Counted from the stretch's first letter, positions 1 through 8,971 are shown. The stretch is DNA of 64,000 nucleotides from Teichococcus aestuarii (GCF_003116135.1 NZ_PDOA01000004.1:62001-126000); one strand, 5' to 3'. Notes: generated by a model from the sequence alone, not told the origin. Translations and numbers: made by a program.

Positions 1-20
1 GTACAGCGTCAGCGGCGCCG

Positions 21-1049
21 TCACGGCGCGGCCCGCTCCAGCCGGGGCGCCTCGGGGGCGGCGCCGGCCGGCATGGCGCGCGCCGGGTGCAGCTCGCGCA
101 CCACGCCCTGCGGCTTGCCGTTGGCGGAGAGGAAGGCGCGGCCGAGATACTCGCCCATCACGCCGAGGATCAGGAACTGCACGCCGGCGATCAGCAGCGT
201 CACGGTCATCACCGAGGCCCAGCCGGAGGGCGTGTCGTTGGTCAGCGCCTCGATGATGGTGAAGATGGCGCCGAGCACGCCGAGCAGGCCCATCGCCACG
301 CCGGCGAACATCGCCAGCCGCAGCGGCATCAGCGAGAAGTTGGTGGCGAGGTTCAGCCAGAGGCGGATCAGCCGGCGCAGCGTGTAGTTGCTGCGCCCCT
401 CCATGCGCGCCAGGTGCATCACCTCGATGCTGTCGATGCGCTGCGTCACCTGCATCACCAGCCCGTCGATATAGGGGTAGGGGCCGGTGTAGCGGGCGAC
501 CTCGCGCACCACGAGCGCCGACATGCAGCGGAAGGAGGAGAGGTAGAGGCCCTCCGGCTTGTCCATCAGCTGGTCCGCCACCCAGTTGGCGAAGCGGCTG
601 CCGAGGTTGCGCCAGCCCTCGTGCTCCTTCTTGGCGTAGCGGGTGTAGACCACGTCCCAGCCGCCGAGCCGGGCGTGGTCGTAGAGCTTGACCACCTCCT
701 CGGGCGGGTTCTGCAAATCGTCGTCCATGGTGATGACGTAGTCGCCGCGGGCATGGCGCAGCCCGGTCATGACCGCGTTGTGCTCGCCGAAATTGCGCGC
801 GTGCTCGACATAGGTGAGCGGCACGCTGGCGGTGGCGGCAAGCTGGCGGCAGACATCGCCGCTGTTGTCCGGGCTGCCATCGTTCACCAGCACGATCTCG
901 AGGCCGCCGGCCGGCCGCAGGGCGGAGAGGGCGGCCACCAGCTTCCCCACCGTGTCCGCGCCGCGATAGACCGGCACGACGATCGAGAGGCCGATGGCCG
1001 GGGCGGCGCCGGCCGGGGCGGGATATGGCGCGGGATGGGCGGTGGTCAT
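21..1049 (-). CDS. GT2-family glycosyltransferase, membrane-anchored (polyprenyl-phosphate sugar transferase type)
   Basis: 342 aa. A GT-A domain opens with IGLSIVVPVYRG, followed by VNDGSPDNSGDV and the metal/nucleotide-binding DDDLQNPPEE. Two C-terminal membrane helices lie around residues 240-310, ending in the GEYLGR motif typical of GtrB/ArnC/DPM1-like enzymes. These transfer a sugar from a nucleotide donor to a lipid carrier at the inner membrane. The start is the ATG that overlaps the TGA of the upstream methyltransferase by four bases (ATGA). The open frame continues upstream, but only as a shadow of that gene. The overlap suggests one transcript and linked work on a glycolipid or polysaccharide. 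The sugar and acceptor cannot be read from sequence. Confidence 0.9.
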   Translation of the reverse strand: MTTAHPAPYPAPAGAAPAIGLSIVVPVYRGADTVGKLVAALSALRPAGGLEIVLVNDGSPDNSGDVCRQLAATASVPLTYVEHARNFGEHNAVMTGLRHARGDYVITMDDDLQNPPEEVVKLYDHARLGGWDVVYTRYAKKEHEGWRNLGSRFANWVADQLMDKPEGLYLSSFRCMSALVVREVARYTGPYPYIDGLVMQVTQRIDSIEVMHLARMEGRSNYTLRRLIRLWLNLATNFSLMPLRLAMFAGVAMGLLGVLGAIFTIIEALTNDTPSGWASVMTVTLLIAGVQFLILGVMGEYLGRAFLSANGKPQGVVRELHPARAMPAGAAPEAPRLERAAP

Positions 1050-1849
1050 GGGCGTGGCATCCCTGGGGGGCTTCCTGAAGGCGTGTCCTGCGGCGGCGGC
1101 TGGCGGGGCCGCGTGGCGGTGGCCAGCACCGAGCCGCCGGCCGGGAAGCGCAGGCCGAGGCGGGCGAGGCCGGCCTCCGCGACGGTGGCCGCGCGCAGCG
1201 TCGCATCCAACCATGGCGGGAAGGGGGCGACGTCGCTGGCATCGCCCTCGCCGCGCGCCAGCAGCTTGCGCTGCGCCACCATCAGCGGCAGCAGCACGGC
1301 GTTCCAGTAGCGCGCCCCGGCGGCCTCGAAGCCGGCACCCGCCAGCAGGGCGCGCGCCTCGGGCGCGGTGTAGCGGCGGGCATTGTGCACCCGCAGGTCG
1401 TGCGCCGAGTGCAGCCAGCGGAAGGCGGGCAGGTTCAGCACCAGCAGGCCGCCCGGCGCCAGCACGCGGCGCATCTCGGCCAGCGCCGCCGCCTCGTCCA
1501 CCGCCGCGTGGCAGAGCACGTCCATGCTGGCCACCACGCTGAAGGCGCCGTCGGGGTAGGGCAGGCGGGCGGCATCCCCCGCGGCCACGGCGGCGCCGGA
1601 TTTCGCCGCCGCGCGGGCGGCGGCGGGGGGGTGGTATTCCAGCCCGTGCAGCGCCTGGCCGGGAAAGGCGCCGCGCAGGTGGCGCAGCAGCCCGCCCGTG
1701 CCGCAGCCCACATCCAGCCAGGGGCCGGGCGGCACGGGGTTGTCGCGCAGGCGGTCGCGCAGGGCGGTCTCGACGCGGTCGCGCAGGGCGCGGTACCACC
1801 ACATCCCGTCCTCGGCGGCGTCCATCAGGTCGTATTCGGCGGCGTCCAC
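1046..1849 (-). CDS. class I SAM-dependent methyltransferase
   Basis: 267 aa. Methyltransf_11-type fold: motif I is LDVGCGTGGLLRHL (around residues 44-57), an acidic residue ends the second strand (GLEYH), and the post-I segment reads LPYPDGAFSVVASMDVLCH. Then follows the MRRVLAPGGLLVLNLPA strand typical of small-molecule methyltransferases. The C-terminal tail after residue 240 is Pro-rich and probably disordered. The gene overlaps the downstream glycosyltransferase by four bases, so the pair is probably translationally coupled. The substrate may be the lipid-linked or sugar intermediate handled by the neighbour (inference). It is divergent from the gene at 1927, with a gap of about 77 bp holding both promoters. 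Confidence 0.85.
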   Translation of the reverse strand: MDAAEYDLMDAAEDGMWWYRALRDRVETALRDRLRDNPVPPGPWLDVGCGTGGLLRHLRGAFPGQALHGLEYHPPAAARAAAKSGAAVAAGDAARLPYPDGAFSVVASMDVLCHAAVDEAAALAEMRRVLAPGGLLVLNLPAFRWLHSAHDLRVHNARRYTAPEARALLAGAGFEAAGARYWNAVLLPLMVAQRKLLARGEGDASDVAPFPPWLDATLRAATVAEAGLARLGLRFPAGGSVLATATRPRQPPPQDTPSGSPPGMPRP

Positions 1850-1926
1850 GGAAAACGCTTGTGACAGCGCCCGATCCTCGCCGCAATGGCATTGCAGGAA
1901 AGGGCGGAAAGGATGGCCCCGCCCCC

Positions 1927-3516
1927 ATGCCGCCCCGGACCCCTTCCGCCAGCGCCGGCAGCAGCGCCGCCTGGCTGCCGCGCCTGCCGGCGCTGCTGCC
2001 GGCGCTGGGCTTCCTGGCCATCGTGCTGGCGCCGCCGCTGAACCACGACGTGGCGGCGGTGCTCGACTTCTCGGCGCGGATGCTGGCGGGCGAGCGGCTC
2101 TACACCGGGCTGCTGGACGTCAACCCGCCGCTGATCTTCCTGCTCAACCTGCCTGCCGCCTGGCTCGCCGCGCACACGCCGCTGGATGGCCCGCAGGCGC
2201 TGCTGCTGGGCCTGCTGCTGCTCTGCGGCGGCAGCCTCGCGCTCTGCGCCGCGCTGCTGCGGGCGGCGGGCGGGCGCGCCATGGGCGCGGTGGAGCGGGC
2301 GGTGACGGGGGCGGTGCTGCCGCTGCTTCTGCTCGCCGCCGGCTACGATTTCGGCCAGCGCGAGCACATCATGGCGGTGGCGGCGCTGCCCTACCTGGTG
2401 CTGGCCGAGCGGCGCATCCTGGGCGCCCTCACGCCCTGGCGGCTGGCCGTGCCGGCGGTGCTGCTGGCGGCGCTGGGCTTCGCGCTGAAGCCGCATTTCC
2501 TGGCCGCGCCGGCGCTGGTGGAGGCGCTGGTGCTGGGCGCCGGCCTCGCGCGCGGGCGGGGCGCGGCCGTGCTGCGCGACCCGGTGCCCTGGGCCATGGC
2601 GGCGCTGTGGGCGCTCTACCTCGCCGCCATCCCGGTGTTCTTCCCGGCCTATCTCGGCCATGTCGTGCCGCTGGTCTGGCAATGGTATGTGGGGCTGGAC
2701 GGCGCCCCCTGGTGGCGCGTGCTGCTGGCGCCGGTGCTGGGCAGCGGCGCGCTGTTCGTGCTGGGGCTGGCGGCGCTGGTGCCGCCGGCCATGCGGCGCG
2801 GGGCGGCGGGCTGGCTGCCGGCGCTGCTGGCCGCCGCCGCCGCCGGCGGGCTGGCCGCCGCGCTGGTGCAGCACAAGGGCTGGAGCTACCACCTGGTGCC
2901 GGTGTGGCTCTGGGGCGGCTGGGCCGGCGCCCTGCTGCTGGCGCGCGGCGCCGACGCCGCCCTGCCGCCCGCCCCCGCCCGCCGCGCCGCGCCGCTGCTG
3001 GCCGCGGGGCTGGCCTTCGCCCTTGCCCTCTTCGCCCTGCGCGGCGACCAGTCGCCCTGGATCCAGTTCCGCTTCGCCGCCGGCCCGCCGGGCGAGCTCA
3101 CCGGATGGCTGGAGCGCGAGGCGGGCGGCGCCCGCGTGCTGGTGCTCTCGCCGGACATCGCACCGGCCTACCCGGCCATCAACTACGCGCAGGCCCGTTC
3201 CATCCTGCCCTTCATGAGCCTGTGGCTGCTGCAATCCACCTACCAGCGATGCCCCGAGGGCGGCGCCCGCTACCGCGCGCCCCGGGAGATGAGCGACGCC
3301 GAGGCCACCGTCTTCCGCACCGTGGCGGAGCGCATGGCGCAGGCGCCGCCGGCGGCGGTGCTGGTCTCGAACTACACCGGCATTCCGGCCTGCGGCGGCG
3401 CGCCGTTCGATTTCATCGCCTATTTCCGCCGCCACCCGCTGTTCGAAAGCGCCTGGGCGCAGTACCGGAGAAGGGGTGAGATCGACGGCCACCAGCTGTT
3501 CGTCCGGGAGGAATGA
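1927..3516 (+). CDS. polytopic membrane protein, possible glycosyltransferase-C-like
   Basis: 529 aa if started at the ATG at 1927; a GTG at 1861 in the same frame would add 22 poorly hydrophobic residues. About 10-12 hydrophobic segments are visible, starting with LPALGFLAIVLAP. The first periplasmic loop, LNHDVAAVLDFSARMLAGE and then YTGLLDVNPPLIF, resembles the loop of GT39/GT87-type membrane transferases that act on lipid-linked sugars. A soluble C-terminal region of about 150 residues contains three to four Cys. No family can be named with certainty. It diverges from the methyltransferase/glycosyltransferase pair, which fits a role in surface glycoconjugates, and its stop overlaps the next gene's start. 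Confidence 0.7.
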   Translation: MPPRTPSASAGSSAAWLPRLPALLPALGFLAIVLAPPLNHDVAAVLDFSARMLAGERLYTGLLDVNPPLIFLLNLPAAWLAAHTPLDGPQALLLGLLLLCGGSLALCAALLRAAGGRAMGAVERAVTGAVLPLLLLAAGYDFGQREHIMAVAALPYLVLAERRILGALTPWRLAVPAVLLAALGFALKPHFLAAPALVEALVLGAGLARGRGAAVLRDPVPWAMAALWALYLAAIPVFFPAYLGHVVPLVWQWYVGLDGAPWWRVLLAPVLGSGALFVLGLAALVPPAMRRGAAGWLPALLAAAAAGGLAAALVQHKGWSYHLVPVWLWGGWAGALLLARGADAALPPAPARRAAPLLAAGLAFALALFALRGDQSPWIQFRFAAGPPGELTGWLEREAGGARVLVLSPDIAPAYPAINYAQARSILPFMSLWLLQSTYQRCPEGGARYRAPREMSDAEATVFRTVAERMAQAPPAAVLVSNYTGIPACGGAPFDFIAYFRRHPLFESAWAQYRRRGEIDGHQLFVREE

Positions 3517-4364
3517 TGCCGTACCAGGAATTCGTCGGCCGCGCCGAGACGCGCGAGGACCGTATCGACCCCCGTCTCGTGGAAGGGCTGGCCGCCACCC
3601 TCTCCCGCCCCGTGCCGCAGGCCGAGCTGCCGCCGCTCTGGCACTGGATGCTGTTCCAGGACTGGAAGCCGGCCGACGGGCTGGGGCCGGACGGCCACCC
3701 GAAGCGCGGCGGCTTCCTCCCCCCCGTGCACCATCTGGAGCGCCGCATGTGGGCGGGCGGGCGCGTCACCTTCCAGGGCGGGCTGCGCAGCGGCGACGAT
3801 GTGCGCCGCACCAGCACCATCCAGTCGATCGAGAGCAAGGCGGGGGGCAGCGGCGAGCTGGTCTTCGTCACGGTGAAGCACGTGCTGGAGGGGCCGCGCG
3901 GCCCGGTGCTGGAGGAGGAGCAGGACATCGTCTACCGCGGCGCCGGCGGCGCGGCGGTGAAGGCCGCGCCCCCCGCGCTGCACTGGGAGGATGCCACCAG
4001 CACCGTGGTGATGCCGGACGCGGTGCTGCTGTTCCGCTACTCGGCGCTGACCGGCAACGGCCACCGCATCCACTACGACCACCCCTATGTGACGCAGGTG
4101 GAGGGCTATCCCGGCCTCGTCGTGCACGGGCCGCTGCAGGCCACCTGGCTGGCGCAGCACGCGCTCGACATGTCCCGCCCCGGCGCCCGGCTGGCCGCCT
4201 TCCGCTACCGCGGCCAGCGCCCGGCGATCGGCGGCAGCCCGCTCACCCTGCTCGGCCGCCCGAAGGAAGGCCAAGGTGAAGGGCAGTCGGAGGGGCGCAT
4301 CCTGCTGGAGACGCGCGACCCGCAGGGCGCCACCTGCCAGGTGGCCGAGGCCACCCTTGTCTGA
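3513..4364 (+). CDS. MaoC/FAS1-like dehydratase (mesaconyl-C4-CoA hydratase type)
   Basis: 283 aa double hot-dog protein. The N-terminal FAS1-like dehydratase half contains PLWHWMLFQ, GHPKRGGFLPPV and RRMWAGGRVTF. The C-terminal MaoC-like half has HRIHYDHPYVT and GLVVHGPLQA, which carry the hydratase-type Asp and His. This architecture is typical of proteins annotated as mesaconyl-C4-CoA hydratase or HTD2-like (R)-hydroxyacyl dehydratase. It would hydrate an enoyl-CoA in the cytoplasm. It starts in an ATGATG that overlaps the previous stop; either ATG could be used. No other carbon-assimilation gene is adjacent, so the physiological substrate is open. Confidence 0.8.
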   Translation: MMPYQEFVGRAETREDRIDPRLVEGLAATLSRPVPQAELPPLWHWMLFQDWKPADGLGPDGHPKRGGFLPPVHHLERRMWAGGRVTFQGGLRSGDDVRRTSTIQSIESKAGGSGELVFVTVKHVLEGPRGPVLEEEQDIVYRGAGGAAVKAAPPALHWEDATSTVVMPDAVLLFRYSALTGNGHRIHYDHPYVTQVEGYPGLVVHGPLQATWLAQHALDMSRPGARLAAFRYRGQRPAIGGSPLTLLGRPKEGQGEGQSEGRILLETRDPQGATCQVAEATLV

Positions 4365-4389
4365 CCGACAACCCCGCGCCGGGGCACCC

Positions 4390-5409
4390 ATGCCCCGGCC
4401 CGCCTCCGCCTCGGTTTCCGCCGCCGCTTCCGTCTCTGCTTCTGTTTCGGGGGCACCCGTGCCCCGCGCCACCACCCCCATCGCCGCGGCGCCGCCGCTG
4501 CCCGCCGCGCCGCCGGCGCGCCCCGTGCTCGACGACGCGGTGCGCGGCATCGGCTTCATCGCGCTCGGCTACGCCATCATCGCCTGCGCCGACGCGGCGG
4601 TGAAATGGGCGCTGCCCCAGGTGGGGCCGGCCGCCGCCATGATCTGGCGCGGCGTGTTCGGCGCCATCGCCATCGCGCTGCTGGCGCGCGGCGCCTCGCT
4701 GCGGCCGGTCAATGGCCGGCTGATCGCCGGGCGCAGCCTGCTGCACTGCGCCGTCACCCTCGTCTATTACATCGCCTGGGTGCGGGCGATGCCGCTGGCC
4801 GACAGCTACGCCGTCACCGCCGCCGCGCCGCTGCTGATGACGCTGCTGGCCATCCCGCTGCTGGGCGAGGCGGTGGGCTGGCGGCGCTGGACCAGCACGG
4901 GGGTGGGCTTCGCGGGCGTGCTCGTCATGCTGCAGCCGGACGGCGCGCTGTGGCGGTGGGAGGCGGCGATGCTGCTCGGCGGCGTCGGCTTCCTGGCGCT
5001 GACGCGGATCTGGACCCGCCTGCTGACGCGCACCGACAGCCCCGCCACCATCGCCTTCTGGCTGCTGCTGGCGCACATCCCGGTGGGGCTGCTGCTGCTG
5101 CCCTTCTTCCCGCCGCCCCGCCTGCTGCCGGACGCGCCCACCGTGCTGGCGCTGGTCTTCCTCGGCCTGGCCAACGGGGCGGCGCATTTCCTCTTCGCCC
5201 GCGCCTTCGCCATCGCCCCCGTCTCGGTGCTGGCGCCCTTCGAGTACACCACCCTGGTCTGGGGGCTGGTGCTGGGGCTGCTCATCTGGGGCGAGTTCCC
5301 GGCCGCCGCCACGCTGGCGGGGGCGGGCATCGTCATCGCCGCCGGGCTGTACAACCTGCACCGCGAGCGGGTGCGCGCGCGCGAGGCCCGCATGGGGGCG
5401 GCCCGCTGA
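4390..5409 (+). CDS. DMT-superfamily permease (EamA domain)
   Basis: 339 aa from the ATG at 4390. The open frame extends further upstream but only through the end of the hydratase gene. The first 45 residues are low-complexity Ala/Ser/Val/Pro, so a start a little further in is possible. Ten hydrophobic helices follow in two EamA repeats, beginning GIGFIALGYAIIACADAAVKW and ending GIVIAAGLYNLHRER. Typical EamA signatures are MIWRGVFGAIAI and LPLADSYAVTAAAPLL. Such proteins are usually metabolite exporters; the substrate is unknown. The stop overlaps the next permease by one base (TGATG), so the two related carriers are probably co-expressed and may form a pair. Confidence 0.85.
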   Translation: MPRPASASVSAAASVSASVSGAPVPRATTPIAAAPPLPAAPPARPVLDDAVRGIGFIALGYAIIACADAAVKWALPQVGPAAAMIWRGVFGAIAIALLARGASLRPVNGRLIAGRSLLHCAVTLVYYIAWVRAMPLADSYAVTAAAPLLMTLLAIPLLGEAVGWRRWTSTGVGFAGVLVMLQPDGALWRWEAAMLLGGVGFLALTRIWTRLLTRTDSPATIAFWLLLAHIPVGLLLLPFFPPPRLLPDAPTVLALVFLGLANGAAHFLFARAFAIAPVSVLAPFEYTTLVWGLVLGLLIWGEFPAAATLAGAGIVIAAGLYNLHRERVRAREARMGAAR

Positions 5410-6314
5410 TGCCGCTGCGCCACGATGTGCGCCGCGGCGCGCTGATGATGCTGGGCGCCACCGCGCTGTTCACCGTCATGGGCGCGCTGGTGAAGGCGCT
5501 GGGCGACCGCATCCCCTTCCCGGAGCTGATGTTCTTCCGCAACGCGCTGGCCCTGCCGGTGGTGCTGCTGATCGGGCTCAGGCGGCATGTCACGCTGCGC
5601 ACGCGGCGCTTCCCCGGCCATGTGGCCCGCGCGCTGACCGGCACGGCGGCGATGAGCTGCTCCTTCTTCTCCCTCACCGTGCTGCCGCTGGCCGAGCAGA
5701 CGGCGCTGACCTATTCCACGCCTCTCTTCGTCACCATCCTCTCCATCCCCTTCCTTGGCGAGCGGCCGGGCATCCACCGCTGGGGCGCGGTGATCGCGGG
5801 CTTCGTCGGCATCCTGATCATCGCCATCGGGCAGGGGGCCTTCGGCGCGGCGCATGTGGTGCCGCCGGGCATGCCGGAATGGATCCTCTGGGCCGGCTTC
5901 GCCGCCGCCGCCGTGCACGGGCTGTTCTCCGGCCTCACCACCATGCTGGTGCGCCAGCTCTCCGGCACCGAGAGCAGCGCCACCATCGTGCTGTGGCAGT
6001 CGCTGCTGATGACCGGCTTCAGCCTGCTGGCGCTGCCCTTCGTCTGGGTCACGCCCACGCTGGCCGACCTGCCGCTGCTGCTCGGCATCGGGCTGCTGGG
6101 CGGCCTCGCGCAGGTGCTGCTCACCGAGGCCTATGCCAGCGCCCAGGTCTCCTCGCTCGGCCCCTATTCCTACACCGCGCTGGTCTGGGCGATGCTGCTG
6201 GGCTGGGTGGTGTGGGGCTACGTGCCCGGCCCCGCCATGCTGGCCGGCTCGGCGCTGATCGTCGCCGCCGGGCTCTACATCCTGCACCGTGAGATGAAGC
6301 GGAGGCACGCATGA
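5409..6314 (+). CDS. DMT-superfamily permease (EamA domain), second copy
   Basis: 301 aa with ten predicted membrane helices and two EamA repeats. It reads GALMMLGATALFTVMGALVKAL at the start, LPLAEQTALTYSTPLFVT in the middle, and ends VAAGLYILHREMKRR. The last helix closely parallels the end of the upstream permease (AAGLYNLHRER), which indicates an old tandem duplication. It starts in the TGATG overlap with the first copy and ends in an ATGA overlap with the metallo-hydrolase. Five genes from 1927 to 7201 therefore run with almost no space between them and form one likely operon. Confidence 0.85.
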   Translation: MPLRHDVRRGALMMLGATALFTVMGALVKALGDRIPFPELMFFRNALALPVVLLIGLRRHVTLRTRRFPGHVARALTGTAAMSCSFFSLTVLPLAEQTALTYSTPLFVTILSIPFLGERPGIHRWGAVIAGFVGILIIAIGQGAFGAAHVVPPGMPEWILWAGFAAAAVHGLFSGLTTMLVRQLSGTESSATIVLWQSLLMTGFSLLALPFVWVTPTLADLPLLLGIGLLGGLAQVLLTEAYASAQVSSLGPYSYTALVWAMLLGWVVWGYVPGPAMLAGSALIVAAGLYILHREMKRRHA

Positions 6315-7201
6315 GCATTCCCTTCCTGAAGGACGACCCGCTGCCCACCGGCGCGGTGGAGGAGCTGGGCCGCTTCGGCGGCACCAGGCTGCGCCGCATC
6401 CGCTGCGGCAATCCGGGGCCGTTCACCTTCCTCGGCACCAACACCTACCTGATCGGCGAGGGGCGGGTGGCGGTGCTCGACCCCGGGCCGGAGGACGCGG
6501 CGCACCACGCCGCCCTCCGCGCCGCCCTGGCGGGGGAGACGGTCAGCCATATCCTGGTCAGCCACACCCACCGCGACCATTCGCCCGGCGCCGCCGCGCT
6601 GCGGGCGGCGAGCGGCGCGCCGACGCTGGGCTTCGGCCCGCACCAGACGCCCCCCGAGGCCGGCGGCGAGGGGGCGGACCACGCCTTCACCCCCGACATC
6701 GCCCTGGCCGATGGCGGCACGGTGGCGGGCGAGGGCTGGCGCCTCGCCGCGCTGCACACGCCGGGGCATTGCGCCAACCACCTCTGCTTCGCGCTGGAGG
6801 GGGCGGGCGTGCTGTTCTCGGCCGACCATGTGATGAGCTGGTCCACCAGCGTGGTCAGCCCGCCGGATGGCGACATGGCGGCCTACATGGCGGGCCTGGC
6901 GCGGCTGGCGGCGCGGCCGGAGGCGCTGTTCCTGCCCGGCCATGGCGCGCCGCTGCCGGAGCCCGCGCGCTTCACCCGCGCCCTGCTGGCGCACCGCCAG
7001 GCGCGCGAGGATTCGCTGCGCGCGGCGCTGGCCGAGGGGCCGGCCACGGTGGCGGCGCTGGTGCCGCGCCTCTACGGCGCGCTGGACCCGCGGCTGGTGC
7101 CCGCCGCCGGGCGCAGCCTGCTCGCGCATCTGCGCAAGCTGGAGGCGGAGGGGCTGGCCCGGCCGGAGCCGGGGAGCGGCGCCTGGGCGGCGGCGGGCTG
7201 A
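6311..7201 (+). CDS. metallo-beta-lactamase-fold hydrolase (LACTB2/glyoxalase II-like)
   Basis: 296 aa. The zinc-binding HxHxDH motif is present as SHTHRDHSPGA (about residues 84-94). Further ligands are His in LHTPGHCANH, Asp in FSADHVMSW and His in LPGHGAPLP. The C-terminal quarter forms a winged-helix-like domain (ARSLLAHLRKLEAEGL in slightly altered form), as in human LACTB2 and related bacterial hydrolases. It is likely a cytoplasmic hydrolase of a thioester or a nucleic acid; which cannot be decided here. The start overlaps the preceding permease by four bases. It is the last gene of the tight plus-strand run. Confidence 0.85.
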   Translation: MSIPFLKDDPLPTGAVEELGRFGGTRLRRIRCGNPGPFTFLGTNTYLIGEGRVAVLDPGPEDAAHHAALRAALAGETVSHILVSHTHRDHSPGAAALRAASGAPTLGFGPHQTPPEAGGEGADHAFTPDIALADGGTVAGEGWRLAALHTPGHCANHLCFALEGAGVLFSADHVMSWSTSVVSPPDGDMAAYMAGLARLAARPEALFLPGHGAPLPEPARFTRALLAHRQAREDSLRAALAEGPATVAALVPRLYGALDPRLVPAAGRSLLAHLRKLEAEGLARPEPGSGAWAAAG

Positions 7202-7297
7202 GTGGCCCGGGCCGGCGAGGCCGGGGTGGGGCCTTGCAACCACGCCGGCACCGCCTCATTCCTCGGAAGTGCGATTCGCTCTGGAGGGACTCCGTTC

Positions 7298-7910
7298 ATG
7301 TCGCGCCTTGCCTTGCTGACGGCCATGCTGACACTCGCGGCGGCGGCGATGCCGGCGCGGGCCCAGAGCCCAGGGCCACACCAGGGGCCATATCGGGGGC
7401 CGGACCCCTCCTTCACCGTGCTCAACAACACGCCGGTGCCGGTGGAGCGGCTCTTCGCCAGCGCCGCCGCCGCGCGCGACTGGGGGCATGACCGGCTGGC
7501 CGGCGCCCCCCCTGCCGCCCGGCGCCGCCCGCCCCATCCGGCTCGACCCGCGCGCCGGCTGCGTGATCGACCTGCGCGCGGTGCAGGCCGATGGCGCGGT
7601 GCGCGACCTGCGCGGCATCGACACCTGCGCCACGCCGCGCGTGGTGCTGGGCCCGCCCCTGCCGCATGTGCTGCTGCTGGAGAATCGCGGGCGGCAGGTG
7701 GTGACCCTGGCCTATGTCTCCCCCGCCGGGCAGCGGGACTGGGGCATGGACCGGCTGGAGGGGCGGCCGCTGCTGCCCGGCGCCAGCCTGAGCCTGCCGC
7801 TGCCGCCCGGCGAATGCCTCTTCGACATCCGCGCCGTGACCGGGCGCGGCGCGCCGGTCGACCATCGCGGCGTCGATCTCTGCATCCAGCCGCGGCTGGT
7901 GCTGCGGTGA
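7298..7910 (+). pseudogene. secreted two-unit WGxDRL repeat protein, frameshifted at a C7 run
   Basis: Starts MSRLALLTAMLTLAAAAMPARAQ, a clear Sec signal peptide. The mature part holds two roughly 75-residue repeats. Unit 1 begins FTVLNNTPVPVERLFAS and DWGHDRL, then the frame is lost at the seven Cs at 7506-7512. Removing one C restores APLPPGAARPIRLDPRAGC and the rest of the unit (DLRAV, RGIDTC), which is otherwise found in the next frame up to the stop at 7910. Unit 2 has LAYVSP, DWGMDRL, ECLFDIRAV and HRGVDLC. The downstream paralogue shows how the intact unit should look. The break is either a sequencing error in the homopolymer, a real null, or a slippage switch. The GTGA at its end overlaps the next gene. 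Confidence 0.75.
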
Positions 7911-8593
7911 GGCGGCACCGGCTCCTGCCGCTCGCCCTGCTGGCGCTGCTGGCGCCCCTCCTGCCCGCTTCGGTCCTGCCCGCTTCCGCCATGGCCCAGG
8001 CCGGCGCGCCGGACGAGAGGAGGGAGGAGCTGGACGGCTCCTTCAACCTGACCAACCGCAGCGGCCGGCTGATCGAGCGGCTCTACGCCTCGCCCATCCG
8101 CACCCGGCAATGGGGCGAGAACCGGCTGGGCGCCGAGGGGCTGGCGGCGGGCGGGGAACTCGCCATCCGCATGCCGCCCACCGGCGGCTGCCGCACCGAT
8201 CTGCGCCTGGTGTTCGAGGGCGGGCTGACGGAGGAGCGGCGCGATATCGACACCTGCCTCGACCGCGACGTGGTGATCGGCACCCCGGCGCGCACCGGGG
8301 GGCTGCGCGCCGGCGCCGACGGCCCCGCCGCCGTGGCGCAGGGCAATCCGAGCTTCGCCCTGGTGAACGATGGCAGCCGCGCCATCCGCGAGCTCTACGC
8401 CTCGCCCACCAGCAGCAATGACTGGGGCGAGGACCGGCTCGGCCGCGACACGGTGCCACCGGGCGGCCGCATGACGATCCGGCTGCCGGAGGGCGCCTGC
8501 GCCTACGACCTGCGCGTGGTGTGGGCGAATGGCCGCGCCGAGGAGCGCCGCGGCCTCAACCTGTGCGAGACGGATGAGCTGAGCTTCCGCTGA
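7907..8593 (+). CDS. secreted two-unit WGxDRL repeat protein
   Basis: 228 aa from a GTG that overlaps the previous stop (GTGA). The signal peptide is RRHRLLPLALLALLAPLLPA, with likely cleavage after AMA. Two units of the same repeat follow. Unit 1 has FNLTNRSGRLIERLYASP, QWGENRLG, CRTDLRLVF, EERRDIDTC. Unit 2 has FALVNDGSRAIRELYASP, DWGEDRLG, CAYDLRVVW, EERRGLNLC. Each unit has two conserved cysteines placed so that an intra-unit disulfide in the periplasm is plausible. It is a paralogue of the gene just upstream and of the five-unit protein at 31897-33471. No enzymatic motif is visible and no function can be assigned. Confidence 0.8.
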   Translation: MRRHRLLPLALLALLAPLLPASVLPASAMAQAGAPDERREELDGSFNLTNRSGRLIERLYASPIRTRQWGENRLGAEGLAAGGELAIRMPPTGGCRTDLRLVFEGGLTEERRDIDTCLDRDVVIGTPARTGGLRAGADGPAAVAQGNPSFALVNDGSRAIRELYASPTSSNDWGEDRLGRDTVPPGGRMTIRLPEGACAYDLRVVWANGRAEERRGLNLCETDELSFR

Positions 8594-8607
8594 GCGCGGG
8601 CCGGCCC

Positions 8608-8833
8608 TCAGGCCAGCAGGTTGAAGAGGGGCTGCGGCGTGTCGCCTTCCCCGGCCTGGAAGCCCAGGAGGGCCTGCGAGAATTCGAGCGGCGGCGTGTA
8701 CGCTTCCGTACCCTCGAGGGCCGTGGTGCCGAGCCGGAGCTGCCCCTGCTGCTGGACCCCGCGCAACCGGGCCGCGCTGTCATCGGCGCCGTCTGCGGGA
8801 GACGAAGCTGGCGGAGGCGTCGATATTGACCAG
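8608..8833 (-). other. possible decayed small gene in the 8594-8971 gap
   Basis: The 378 bp between the repeat protein and the next gene contain coding-like sequence with no intact gene. On the minus strand one frame reads LVNIDASASFVS and then stops. The neighbouring frame continues as DDSAARLRGVQQQ, LRLGTTALEGTEAY and ends QALLGFQAGEG with strong G/C third-position bias up to a TGA at 8608. Joined by a frameshift near 8780 these would make a protein of about 75 residues, but no ATG or GTG start is present where expected (a CTG sits at 8833). It may be a broken remnant or chance. Confidence 0.25.
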
Positions 8834-8971
8834 AGGGGAAGGCCCGGCCGGCCGGGACGCCGCTCGGGGGCGCCGGGCGCCAGGCGGCCGCCCGGTTCCC
8901 GCGGGCGGGTCCGTGCCGCGCCGCCGCACCCTGCCCGGCGGGCCAACCCAAGGCTGGCGATGCACCGGTGG

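Noticed and set aside
7488-7910. Independent small gene starting at 7488
   Set aside because: Its sequence is the continuation of the upstream repeat unit. It lacks a signal peptide and a ribosome site, so it is the frameshifted part of the gene at 7298.
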